This document shows positions 22,545 to 33,914 of a stretch of 64,000 nt of DNA, piece by piece. This DNA is from Areca catechu (Eukaryota; Streptophyta; Magnoliopsida; Arecales; Arecaceae): the NCBI GenBank assembly GCA_021397845.1, contig CM038053.1, positions 142,800,541-142,864,540 on the forward strand. The letters run 5' to 3'. Both the position numbers and the translations under genes were made by a program. Every line of letters begins with the position of its first letter. Positions within the stretch are counted from its first letter, which is position 1. Below the pieces are notes generated by a model, which was not told the DNA's origin, did no database searches, and saw nothing but the letters and a program-made list of their open reading frames with translations.

Positions 22545-22775
22545 TATCCCTAGATGGTGGGGCCGGGCTCTTAGTGGTAGCATCTCTCGCCACCTCCACC
22601 ACTAGTTACGGTGGAGCTTCAGTTCGTGTGGGGGCAGTCGGAGGTGCTGGTGTGGCCCCCTCTACTGGTCGGGCCTGCCTTCAGGGTCCATAGATCGGAG
22701 GTGGAATGTTGGCACAAGCATGGCCGGTGCAGCAGGAGGCCCCCTCCTGGCAGGCTCATCGGCGGGCCTTCATCC
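22545..22775 (-). pseudogene. Middle exon fragment of the antisense gypsy-type gene
   Basis: This 231-bp island lies between elements A and C and has different base composition (GC-rich). On the minus strand it joins the sequence at 33915-34015 across the C insertion, giving WEEPG followed by a stop, then RPADEPARRGPP and FHLRSMDPEGR with stops. Its left edge joins 1626 across A. The reading is Pro/Ala-rich and low in complexity and holds several stops. Both junctions show 5-bp target duplications, which is the best evidence that the three blocks were once one gene. Confidence 0.6.
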
Positions 22776-22780
22776 CGGCT

Positions 22781-24324
22781 TGTTTACTCTATTATTGATT
22801 TTGATGATAAGCAAAATGGTTAAGTATAAGTTGAGTACTAATGATTTCTTTGAAGTGTATTTCTATAGAAAAAGATGCTCATCAATTTGAAAAATGTTGT
22901 TTGATTGAAGATGTCAAAGTTTGGATGAAAGATCTGCTCAAAGAAGACTTGGACAGTTGAAGTTTGCTTGAATGGATACTTGAGTTTAGCACAGACTTGA
23001 TTCAGCACAAGTTCAGTTATTTATGTGAAGATCTCAGTAAAGTGTCGACTTAAAGTGTCGACACATGACACCAAGTGTCAACACATGATAGTGAAATGTC
23101 AACTCAAGCCGGTATGCAAAGAAAGTTTCAAATGGTACGGCTGAAGTGTCAACACATGGCTTGATGTGTCGATACATGGATCAGCTCATCGCTTGAGATT
23201 TTTTAGTCACAGAACTTACTGAAGTTAAAGATCTGGCTGATGTGTTGACACATGAATGCTAAGTATCGACTCAAAGTGTCAACACATCAAAAGTAGTGTC
23301 GACACATCTGAGATTTCCAACAAGCTATATTGAAGATTTTTGAACTTGGTGTCGACTCAAGAAGTTCAAGTGTCAACGTAAAGTGTCAACTTACAGCCTA
23401 AAGTGTCGACACATAGAGTTCTGGGAACAATAACGACTAGTTTTTTAAATGCAAAACTTGTCCCCCTTGGCTCCCAATGGCTAGTTTTTCATGTCTAACA
23501 GCTAGAAACCAGATTGAGGCCTTAGGAAGGTATTTATATGATCCAAATCAAATCAAAATATAAGAGATGAAAAAGGATAACCAAGAGAGGAGGAAAGAAG
23601 AACATTCACTCCTATTCATTGAGTTCAACTACTTTCAAGCGAAAGCAAGCCTCCAAGCATTCAAGAGCCTTTAAGAGCATTAAAGATCAATCCTTATTGA
23701 GCAATTAAAGAGGCTTCATCAAGTTGAAAGCATCACAACAACGAGCTTCAAAGAGATACCCGCTTTTTATTAGAAAGCTTTTATTATCCTTTTACTTCAA
23801 ACTTTTATTTGTTGTAAGGGTTCTTGGTTAGCCTATTGCAAAACCAAGGGAGGTTGGTGAGCCTTTGAAAACCAATAATGTTCTTGGTTAGCCTGCATAA
23901 CCAAGGGAGGTTGGTGGTAAGCCTTAAAACTATTTATGTTCTTGGTTAGCCCGTAAAACCAAGTGAGGTTTTGACTTGTGAGCCTTATGAAAATAAGTCG
24001 GGTTTCGATTAGTGAGCCCAGAAAACTAATTTACTGTAATTGGTTGAGATTATAGTAAATTTTCAAGGGGATCTTGGAAAGTGGATGTAGGTGCATCGGA
24101 TAGCACCGAACCACATACTTCCTTGTATTTGTGATTGCTTATCTTCTCTACTTGCTCTTACTTTTATTGCTTTATATTTTTGCTGCACATTTACTCAAGA
24201 GTACTTCATTTACATTCTTAGTACTTTGTTTAATTATTGGATTGGATCACACACTCTTGCATTCCATCAAATAATTTTTAGAGATCCAATTTACCCCCCC
24301 TTTTAGGTTGCTTACCGGGCAATA
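22781..24324 (+). repeat. Element C 5' LTR
   Basis: 1544 bp, closely matching 32353-33914 and the inverse of the A LTRs. The U3 motif cluster is at about 23037-23410, with a TATA box at about 23531-23540 (TATTTATATGATCC). The end GGGCAATA has decayed from GGGCAACA. Confidence 0.9.
23037..23410 (+). promoter_or_regulatory. U3 cluster of GTGTCGACAC motifs (element C, 5' LTR)
   Basis: About fifteen copies or one-to-two-base variants of AGTGTCGACACATG, ending about 120 bp before the TATA box. The 3' LTR has the same cluster at about 32617-33000 with more intact CpG cores. Confidence 0.6.
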
Positions 24325-24326
24325 AG

Positions 24327-24338
24327 TAGTATCAGTGC
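24327..24338 (+). other. Degenerate primer binding site of element C
   Basis: TAGTATCAGTGC stands where TGGTATCAGAGC is expected, with two mismatches, two bases after the LTR. Confidence 0.75.
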
Positions 24339-24381
24339 CCTGTTCTCAGTTTATAAGTCTAACTGCCTTGAGTAAGGATCT

Positions 24382-25980
24382 ATGGCAGTACCTATTGGTA
24401 CTAGTGTAGTTGAGGGACAAGCCTCAAATAGACCTCCATTTTTCAATGGATCAAATTATACTTATTGAAAAACTAGGATGAGAATATATGTGCATTCTAT
24501 TGATTATAATTTATGGAAGGTAGTTGATAAAGGTCCACATATTCTTTCGGTTGTGGTTAATGGTATTTCCATCCCAAAGCTCGAAGAGGATTGGGATGAA
24601 AATGGTATTAAACAATCCGAGATCAATGCAAAAGCAATGAATCTCCTTTATTGTGCGTTAGATCGTAGTGAATTCAATAGAATATCTACTTGCACATCAG
24701 TCAAAGAAATATGGGACACACTTGAAGTTACCCATGAGGGTACTGATCAAGTGAAAAACATAAAAGTGAGCATGTTAGTGCACACATATGAAATGTTTCG
24801 AATGGAACCTAATAAATCTATCACTGATATGTATACTAGATTTACAAATATTATAAATGGAATGAGAAGTTTAGGAAAAGTAATGTCTAATGCTGATCTT
24901 GTCAACAAAATTCTCAGGTCACTTCCAACATCATGGGATCCGAAGGTGACCGCCATCCAAGGAGCTAAAGATGTTGACAAGCTATCATTGGAGCAGCTGG
25001 TAGGATCGCTCATGACTTATGAGCTAAATTTGAAGCCAAAATCTATGGACATGGATAAGATGAAAAAGGGGATTGCATTCAAATCAACTATACAAGAAGA
25101 ATCCTCAATTGATGAGTCCAAAGAAGAAAAAGAAGATGAAAGTGAAGAAGCACTCCTTGCAAGAAAATTTAGAAAGTTCATGAAGAGAAGAAATTTTCCT
25201 TACAAGAAGAAGTTCCAATCAACTAAAGAAAAGAGAAAAGAGAAAGAAAAAGAAAAGAAAAAGGAAAAGGAGAAGGAAATACCTACATGCTTCGAGTGTA
25301 AGAAGCAAGGACACTATAAATTCGACTGCCCTCTCCTAAAGAAGTCAAGAAAGAAGCTAAGGAAGAAGGCAATGATGGCCACCTAGAGTGATAGCGAGGA
25401 CTCCAGTTCAAAAGAAGAGCAGGCTAAAATTTCAAATCTTTGTCTCATGGCATATCAAGAGCAAGAAGAGGTAAATTCTGATACAAAAATAGATTTTACT
25501 TTTAATAAGTTAAGAAATGCTTTTGATGAACTAATGCATGATTACAAATTAATCTTATCTGAAAATAAAAGATTGAAAAAGCATGCAAATAGTTTTTCTC
25601 ATGAAAATAATTCTTTATTAAGTAAAGTTAGTGATTTGAAAACTAAACTAGATATTTTAGAAAAGAAAAGCAATGCTTTAACAATGGAAAATGAAGTTTT
25701 AAAAAGACCCAAAACTATTATTTCAAATGGTGATCTTTTAAAGAAAAATAAGGATTTAGAATTAGAAAATGATAAGTACAAAATTGAGCTTGACAAAATG
25801 AAACCTTTTGTTGAAAAATTTACCTATAGTTCAGAAAAGCTACACCTTCTTTTAAATAGTCAAAAAGCAGTTTTTAACGAAGCAAGATTAGGTTATAGAC
25901 CCCAAAGACAACAAAAGTATTTCAAAAAAATTTTTGTACCTGCATCATCTAGCATAACATATTTTTCATGTAAAAAATAA
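24382..25980 (+). pseudogene. Element C gag
   Basis: The ATG at 24382 opens MAVPIGTSVVEGQ. A TGA at about 24466-24468 replaces Trp (TGG to TGA), and the frame continues from MRIYVHSIDYNL. The gag core spans about 24478-25050 (LRSLPTSWDPKVTAI). A long Lys/Glu-rich stretch precedes an intact zinc knuckle CFECKKQGHYKFDC at about 25290-25330. A TAG at 25384-25386 again replaces an expected Trp. The same frame then gives a coiled-coil segment, 25447-25920 (KTKLDILEKKSNALTMENE), ending YRPQRQQ and a Cys-poor remnant of a second knuckle. The coiled-coil extension is typical of SIRE-type gag. The interval 25981-26097 to the protease is frameshifted. Confidence 0.87.
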
Positions 25981-26097
25981 GGTCATAAATCTTTTTCCAA
26001 TGTAATATGAGAAAAATTAATACTTATAGAAAAGTTTGGGTTCTAAAAGGAATCAATTTAAGTGCTGACCCAAGTTGACTTGGGTACCTAAAAAAAA

Positions 26098-29000
26098 GCT
26101 TGATTTGTATTGCAGGTGTATCTTGCAACCAAGGAAAACAAAAGACTTTGGTATCTTGATAGTGGTTGCTCAAGGAACATGATGGGACATGTGAAGCAAT
26201 TTACCTCTCTTGAAGTTATGAATGGAGGGAGTGTGACCTTCGGGGATAATGGTAAAGGAAAAATCATTGGTATTGCTAAGGTTCACAATACTCCTTCTAC
26301 TTGTATTAGCAATGTACTTTTAGTAAAAGGTTTAAAGCATAATCTTTTAAGTATTAGTCAATTTTATGATAAAGATTTTCAAGTTATTTTTAAATCATCT
26401 TATTGCATGATTGCTGGTCCAGATAAAAATGGAGTACAATTCATTGAAAAAAGGCATGGTAATATTTATTTAGTAGATTTAGATGACTATCTTTTTCTAA
26501 TGGAGAATGCCTTGTTGCAATGAATTTTACTAAAGATGAGACTAGTTGGCTTTGGCATAGAAGACTAGGTCATGCTAGCATGTATCTACTTTCGAAACTT
26601 TGCAAAAAGAATTTAGTTAGAGATTTACTGGAACTTAGTTTTGAAAAAGATAGAGTTTGTCAAGCATGTCAATTTGGAAAACAAGTTAAAACTTCTTTCA
26701 AACCACTAGTTTTGTTACAACTAGTAGGCCATTAGAACTACTTCATATGGATCTCTTTGGACCAACTAGAACATCCAGTCTAGGAGGTAAGAGATATGGA
26801 TTGATTATAGTGGATGATTTTTCAAGAGTTACTTGGATTTCCTTTCTTACACATAAAGATGAATCATTTTCTACATTTGTAAAGTTTTACTAAAATGATT
26901 CAAATAAAAAAGGTGTTTCAATTATTTGCATACATAGTGATCATAGTTCTGAATTTAAAAATCAAGATTTCGGAAGTTTTTGTAGTGAAAAAGGTATAGA
27001 ACATAATTTTTTTTCACCTAGGATATCTCAGCAGAATGGGATAGTAGAAAGAAAAAATTGTACTTTAGAAGAAATAGCATGTACTATGCTTTATGAAAAT
27101 GATTTACCAAGATATTTTTGGGCTGAAGCTATTAATACAGCATGTTATATTTTGAATCGAGTTTTAATCCACCCTATTTTGAAAAAAATCCTTATGAACT
27201 TTGGAATCAAAGAAAACCAACTTTAAAATATTTTCAAGTTTTTGGTTGTAAATGTTTTATCTTAAATAATGACAAAGACAATCTTGGAAAATTTGATGCC
27301 AAGTCTAATGAAGGTATCTTTTTAGGATACTCTACATCAAGCAGGGCATACAGAGTTTTTAGCGAAAGAACCTTAGTTGTAGAGGAGTCTATACATGTTG
27401 TTTTTGAAGAGTCTACTAACAAATCCTCCAAAAAAGAGGATACTTCTGATGCATGTGTAGGTGCTGATAACCTTCAAAAGTTGACATTGAATGATCAACC
27501 CTCTCAGCCAAGTGAAGAAGATCAAGATAAAGATGAAAAAGGTGAAGACACTCCAAAGCACCAAGATCTACCTAAGGAGTGGAGGTATGCCCATGGACAT
27601 CCTAAGAAATTAATCCTAGGTGATCCATCTAAAGGGGTAAGAACTCGAGCCTCAATTAGAAATGAATGTGATTTTATAGCTTTTGTTTCTCAAGAAGAGC
27701 CTAAATATTTTGAAGATGCTGAAAAAGACATTAACTGGATAAATGTCATGCAAGATGAATTAATTCAGTTTGATAAAAATAATGTTTGGACATCAATAGA
27801 AAGACCATCTAATGTTTCTATTATTGGCACTAAATGAGTATTTAGGAATAAGTTAGATGAAAATGGAATTATTGTTAGAAATAAAGCTAGGCTAGTTGCC
27901 AAAAGCTACAATCAGGAGGAAGGAATTGATTTTGATGAAACTTTTGCTCCTGTTACTAGACTTAAGGCAATTAGACTACTATTAGCATTTGCTTATTTTA
28001 TGAATTTCAAACTCTTTCAAATAGATTTTAAAAGTGATTTTTTAAATGATTTTATAATAGAAAAAGTTTTTGTTGAACAAGCACCTGGATTTGAAAGTCA
28101 CGCACATCCCTGATCATGTTTTTAAATTACATAAGGCACTTTATGGTTTAAAGCAAGCACCTCGAGCATGGTATGAAAGACTCAACAAATTTTTAATTGA
28201 AAATGAATTTTCTAGAGGCCATATTGATAAAACTTTGTTTCTAAAGAAGAAAGACAATGGTTTATAAGTAGTGCAAATATATATTGATGATATTATTTTT
28301 GGTGCTACTAATAAAATTCTTTATCAAGAGTTTGCTAAGCTAATGCAGGATGAGTTCGAGATGAGCATGATGGAAGAACTTAATTTCTTTCTCGGACTCC
28401 AGATCAAGCAAACAAATGATGGAATCTTCATCAACCAAGCTAAGTATACAAGAGAAATTATAAAGAAGTTTGGGATGGAGACTACTAAGTCAATAGGTAC
28501 ACCTATGAATCCCTCTCGTAAACTTGATAAAGATGAGCATGGTAAATTTGTAGATCAAAAATTATGCAGAGATATGATTAGCTCTTTATTGTACTTAACT
28601 ATTAATAGACCAGATATAGTGTATGCATGTGTGCTAGATATCAGTTTGAACCTAACGAATCATATCTGTTGGCTGTTAAGCACATTATTAGATATCTATC
28701 TGGAATAATTAATATTGCCTTATGGTATTCTTGAGATTTATCTGCTAAATTAATTGGATATTCTGATGCTGATTTTGCTGGATGTAAATTAGATAGAAAA
28801 AGTACTAGTGGAACTTGCCAATTTCTTGGAGTTAACTTAATCTCCTGGTTTAGCAAGAAACAAACTTCAGTTGCACTATCCATAACTGAAGCTGAGTATA
28901 TTGTAGCAGGAAGTTGTTGTGCTCAAATCTTATGGATTAAGCAATAACTTGAAGATTTTGGAATCAAGTTAACTAGTACACCTATAAAATGTGATAATAC

Positions 29001-29218
29001 CAGTGCTATTTGTTTGACTAAAAATCCTGTTCAACATTCTAGAAGTAAACACATGAAATTAGGCTTCATTTCATTAGAGATCATGTTGAAAATAATGATA
29101 TTGTGTTTGATTTATTTGTACTGAATTGCAATTAGCTGATATTTTGATTAAGCCTTTCCAAGAAGATCGGTTCAGTATGATTAGAAAAGAACTTGGGATC
29201 ATTAATCCTTTTAATTAA
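26098..29218 (+). pseudogene. Element C pol: protease, integrase, RT, RNase H (broken)
   Basis: Protease: RLWYLDSGCSRNMMGHVKQF at about 26137-26200, then LKHNLLSISQF. A frameshift at about 26500 leads to the GAG-pre-integrase zinc region (LWHRRLGHAS, CQACQFGK; 26520-26700). The integrase core, 26740-27140, is HMDLFGPT, VDDFSR, a stop in KFY, then an ERKN-type region. A linker spans 27142-27830, with GIFLGYSTSSRAYRVF and the acidic segment SEEDQDKDEKGEDTPKHQ. RT, 27830-28700: a TGA replaces Trp at about 27836, FDETFAPVTRL is present, a frameshift falls near 28065, LYGLKQAPRAWYERL follows, and the catalytic motif is YIDDIIFGAT (Val to Ile). RNase H, 28740-29218: YSDADFAGCKLDRKSTSG, ITEAEYI, CDNTSAIC, then stops in the tail. 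The end is placed at the TAA at 29216-29218. Confidence 0.88.
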
Positions 29219-29310
29219 AATCTTCCAATCTTTGACTCAAAATAGATCAAATTTGATATTGTACTTCTCTTGATGTTAATCTGTGCTTCATTCTCTTGAT
29301 TTTCAATTTT

Positions 29311-29368
29311 AAGTCGATGTGTCGACACTTGAATGTGTCGACACATTCGTGAGTCGACACTTGAACGG
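29311..29368 (+). promoter_or_regulatory. GTGTCGACAC motif cluster between pol and aORF (element C)
   Basis: Four close copies in 58 bp, two of them the exact palindrome, lying 93 bp after pol and 250 bp before the aORF start. The sequence right after it (ACGGCTGCAGAC) is similar in A. No TATA box is evident up to 29618; a T/C-rich stretch lies at about 29400-29470. Confidence 0.5.
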
Positions 29369-29617
29369 CTGCAGACTGAGGTTAAGGGCGAACCGAAGTG
29401 TTTTTTTTCTTCCATTTCTCCTCCCCACTCGAGCTGACACATGCCCTACCTCCTTCCAAACTGTTCCTTCCCTCTAATCTTTGCTCAAACCTCCTCGATT
29501 CTTCATTTTGGATGGTTTTTGGTCTAGATTGTGCAACATTCCTTCTCCCATTTCTACTTTAAACCCTAAAAACCCTAGGTTTCTTCTCCATTCTTGTTCA
29601 AATCCTTCTTGTGTGCA

Positions 29618-31571
29618 ATGGGACCTAGGAAACAGGTTGTCCGTCACCCTCGGCCATCCAATCAGGAAGAAGAATGAAGAACCAAAGCCAAACATGAAGC
29701 TAGAGCTCCAGACCCACCTGTTCGACCACTATTCACTACTTCTAGTCGGATGAGCTCGAAGATGGTTGTCGGAGGATACCATGTGGATTTCAGTTTTGTC
29801 AACCAGTAGCACTTCAAGATAGGTCAGTGGATTAGAGACACTGGTATGACATCATTCTATTCTCTAAGTGGGAGATACTACCCAAGGCTCATATGAGAGT
29901 TCTATGGATCTTTAGCCCATGGGATTGATAGCTGGATAGCTCAGGTCAGAGGTAGGGATATCCTTATGACTTCAAAGATATTGGGCAGGGTATGGGATAT
30001 TCCTATGACTGGTTCAGTTGTTGAAGTCTGATTGACAGAGTAAGTGGACTTCAGTGCATATTTGGTCAGATATTCTGCCTGAGGGAGCCACTATGCCTGC
30101 ATCTCATCTATCTATCGAGATAAGACTTCTGCATCATATTGTCGCCCGGATTCTTCTACCGAAGACTTGCCATTTTGACTACATCACTAAGAGAGAGTTG
30201 CTCGTGATGGTCACATTGGTTTAGCACACACCCGTCTGTCTTTCGATGCTCATCGAACATCAGATGATAGAGGCTTCAACAAGTCAAAGACTTTGCTTAC
30301 CCTACGGGATGGGGTTGACACTGTTGTTTAGAGAGTATGGTGTGACTTTTGAGGATGAGCCCTTCTGGATGCTACTACATACTGATGTCTATGACATCAG
30401 GTCTCTATATTGGATGGGATATCAATTGATCAGAGGCTAGTGGATGTAGAGTATCTGGTCAAGCCGATGACAGAGATGATGATGGTGCAGATGAGGAGCG
30501 TATACATTCTGGCGAGGCAGGACCTATAGAGGCACCTCTTCCAGAGAGTCAGCCTAAGCCAGCAGCGCAGCTAGAGTTTGCTTCTCAATCTGAGCCTACA
30601 TCTCAGCCTCAACCAATTTAGTCGGATGCTCTAGGAGCTTCGAAGATTTTGATGGACAGAGTTAGTCGCATAGAGACAGATATCTTGATTATTAGAAAGC
30701 AACTTGACTGTATCATTGCTGAGACCAAAGAGAGCCATAGAGGATTGAGTGATGGCATCTCAGCTATTTCGACTGCATTGTCTAGACCTTCTACTTGGAG
30801 TATTCCAGTTTCTGCTCCAGCTCCACCTGCTTTCACACCAGTGATGGATGATAGTGATGATGGTGATGATGAGGAGACTGACTCTGACAGTTTCGACTTT
30901 CCATACTTGATTTCAGAGCCAGCAGTAGAGGTGACAGCAGACTTGCCTAGGAGTCCCATTCATGATCCTTCCAATTCACCCATTCAGACTCCTATTTTAT
31001 CTACTCCACCTTCTAGATCTGATGATCATGCTCCCATACCTATTCTTTCACCTGTTGTTGACTCACCTTTATTAATACCCCCATTATTGATACTCCTATT
31101 GTTGACTCATCGATTATAGATACACCCATTGATTCTTCAGTTGATAAGACTATCGTTGATATGCCTATCATTTCTTCAGCTGATATATCAGTTTTTGACA
31201 TACCCACAGTTGATACACCTACCCTTCATACATCCTCTCTTATCCGAAAGCTAGGTTTTTACATGCCTGGCTTTCATTATCTTGATTCTGGTCCATCATT
31301 TAATCATACACCACATCTGACAGTTATAGAGATTGTTGCTCCGATATGCTCTATTCCTGCTGATGACATTGCCTCCACCTCTTTTGCTTCATCTAGAGGT
31401 AGGACATATGTTCGACGCAGAGGACGTGGTCGTCGTACTCCTTCGTGACTGACCAGGACCCATCTTCGTGATCTCAGATCGATGTGGCCCCGAGCTCGTT
31501 CTTTCACTGATATAGGACCGATAGAGATCGGATCTTCAAAGGATGAGGATTATGATACTTTATATGTTTAG
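29618..31571 (+). pseudogene. Element C extra 3' ORF (aORF), broken
   Basis: The start at 29618 (MGPRKQVVRHPRPS) is chosen because A and D share MGPRK at the same place. The N-terminal domain, about 29618-30440, contains FYGSLAHG, GRVWDIPMTG, RLLHHIV, YITKRELLVMV and SQRLCLPYGMGLTLLF; stops break it at several points. The downstream part (30649-31119) starts MDRVSRIETDILI, a short heptad-like segment, then becomes acidic (DDSDDGDDEETDSDSFDFP) and Pro/Ser/Asp-rich. It ends with an Arg/Gly patch (RGRTYVRRRGRGRRTP), a TGA at 31446-31448, and a conserved acidic tail to the TAG at 31569-31571. It is about 650 codons, the same as the A copy. Some SIRE-type elements carry a further gene here, sometimes called env-like, but I see no signal peptide or membrane segment. 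Function unknown. Confidence 0.72.
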
Positions 31572-31814
31572 ATAGTTTGCTTTTTTGCACTTTTTTGTAT
31601 GTTTTGATGTTCTCTTTATGTACAAATTCTGACATTGTATGAAATCTTATGTTGTACTACATGTTATGATCTCAAATGAATGAAATGAATTAATTTCCTT
31701 TAGTACTTCATTGTCTTTATCTATGAATGAATGGATGAATGAATTTTTATATTGTACTTCAATGTTATATCTTGAATGACTTACCTATTCTCTTCCTACC
31801 TTTTTAATGATAAC

Positions 31815-32351
31815 AAAAAGGGGGAGTAATAAGACTAAAGTATAAATGTGCGGGGGAGTAATAAGAGTTATAGTATAATAGTATAAATATGTGCTTGAAA
31901 ATTTGTTGTGTTTGACAATTCCTTTGTGTTTGAAAATTTGAAAATTCTTTTGAAAATTTGGTTGAGCTTGAATTGAAAATTCTTTACAAATTCATTAAGG
32001 AGGAGCAATACCTTCTTTGTATTGAAAATCAATTTTTGAATTAAATTTTATGTTTGAAAAGATGTTTACAAACTCTTTTATGAATCATTTATTCAGGGGG
32101 AGTCTAGTCTATTGCTAAATTTATCTCTCCTAAGCATGTTTTCTTTTAGAGTATCATGATACCTGAATTTATATCTTATATATTCCAATCTCTAATACTC
32201 TTAGCCATTATAATACTCTTGCTCTGATGCATCCTATCAATATTGCAATTGCTCTGATACACCTATTGCAATTAGCTCTTCGCACCTTGAAAAGTTCTTT
32301 TGAAAGTTTTTTATGCAATTTATACTTTTGTCATCATCAAAAAGGGGGAGA
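31815..32351 (+). other. Series of polypurine tracts before the element C 3' LTR
   Basis: GGGGGAG-type purine tracts lie at 31815-31826, 31852-31858, 31997-32005 (AAGGAGGAG), 32095-32102 and 32338-32351; the last abuts the LTR. The rest is AT-rich and non-coding. Repeated tracts in this position are a recognised feature of the SIRE lineage; only the last would define the LTR edge. Confidence 0.65.
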
Positions 32352-32352
32352 T

Positions 32353-33914
32353 TGTTGACTCCATTATTGATTATGAAGATAAGCAAAATGGTTAAGTATA
32401 AGTTAAGTACTAATGATTTCTTTGAAGTGTGTTTCTATAGAGAAAGGTGCTCATCAATTTGAAAAATGTTGTTTGATTGAAGAAGTCAAAGTTTAGATGA
32501 AAGATCTGCTCAAAGAAGACTTGGACAGTTGAAGTTTGCTTGAATGGATACTTGAGTTCAGCATAGACTTGATTCAGCACAAGTTCAGCATTTATGTGAA
32601 GATCTCAATGAAGAGTCGACTCAATGTATCGACACATGACACCAAGTGTCGACACATGACAGTGAAGTATCGACTCAAGCTGGTATGCAAAGAAAGTTTC
32701 AGATGGCACGGCTGAAGTGTCAACATAAGAACTTGATGTGTCGACTCAAAGTGTCGACACATGGATCAGCTCATCGCTTGAGATTTTTTGGTCACAGAAC
32801 TTGTTGAAGTTAAAGATCTGGCTGATGTGTCAACACATGAACGCTAAGTGTCGACTCAAAGTGTCGACAAACTTGAAGAAGTGTCAATAAATCTGAGATT
32901 TTCATAAAGCTACATTGAAGATTTTTGAACTAGGTGTCGACTCAAGAAGTTCAAGTGTCGACCTGAAGTGTGGACTCACAGCCTGAAGTATCGACACATG
33001 GAGTTCTGGGAATAGTAATGGCTAGTTTTTCAAATGCAGAACTCATCCCTCTTGGCTCCCAACGGCTAGTTTTTTGTGTCTAATAGCTAGAAACTGGATT
33101 TGAGGCCTTTGAAAGGTATTTATATGATCCAAATCAAATCAAAATATAAGAGGTTGAAAAAGGAATAACCAAGAGAGAAGAAAAGAAGAGCATGCACTCC
33201 TATTCATTGAGTTCAACCACTTTCAAGCAAAAGCAAGCCTCCAAGCATTCAAGAGCCTTCATGAGCATTAAAGATCAATCCTTCTTGAGCAATTAAAGAG
33301 GCTTCATCAAGTTGAAAGCATCACAACAACGAGCTTCAAAGAGATACCCATTTTTTATTAGAAAGCTTTTATTGTCTTTTTACTTCAAACTTTTATTTGT
33401 TATAAGGGTTCTTGGTTAGCCTATTGCAAAACCAAAGGAGGTTATTGGTGAGCCTTTGAAAACCAATTAGGTTCTTGGTTAGCCTGTAAAACCAAGGGAG
33501 GTTGGTGGTGAGCGTTAAAACCATTTAGGTTCTTGGTTAGCCCGTAAAACCAAGTAAGGTTTTGACTTGTGAGCCTTGTGAAAACAAGTCGGGTTTTGAT
33601 TAGTGAACTCGAAAAACTAATCGGCTGTAATCAATTAAGATTATAGTAAATTTTCAAGAGAATCTTGGGGAGTAGATGTAGGTGCATTGGATAGCACCGA
33701 ACCACTATGCTTCCTTGTGTTTGGATTGCTTGTCTTCTCTACTTGCTCTTACTTTTATTACTTTATATTTTCACTGCACATTTACTTTAGAGCACTTCAT
33801 TAGCATTCTTAGTACTTTGTTTAATTGTTGGATTGGATCACACACTCTTGCATTCCATCAAATAAATTTTAGAGACCCAATTCACCCCCCTCTTGGGTTG
33901 TTTACTGGACAACA
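32353..33914 (+). repeat. Element C 3' LTR
   Basis: 1562 bp, TGTTGACTCC...GACAACA, followed by the CGGCT duplication. The TATA box is at about 33117-33128 and the motif cluster at about 32617-33000. Confidence 0.92.

Larger units (their letters stand above)
22781..33914 (+). mobile_element. Element C: SIRE-like Ty1/Copia retrotransposon with an extra 3' ORF, full length
   Basis: TGTTTACTC...GACAACA is bounded by the perfect duplication CGGCT (22776-22780 and 33915-33919). It is 11,134 bp. Order: 5' LTR, degenerate primer site, gag, pol, motif cluster, aORF, polypurine tracts, 3' LTR. It is the most complete copy of the family here and guides reading of A and D. LTRs differ by roughly 5% over 235 bp by eye. 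It carries many stops and frameshifts and is defective. Confidence 0.93.

Noticed and set aside
29618..31571. Calling the aORF an envelope gene
   Set aside because: No signal peptide, membrane helix or furin-type site is visible, so I left it as an extra ORF of unknown function.
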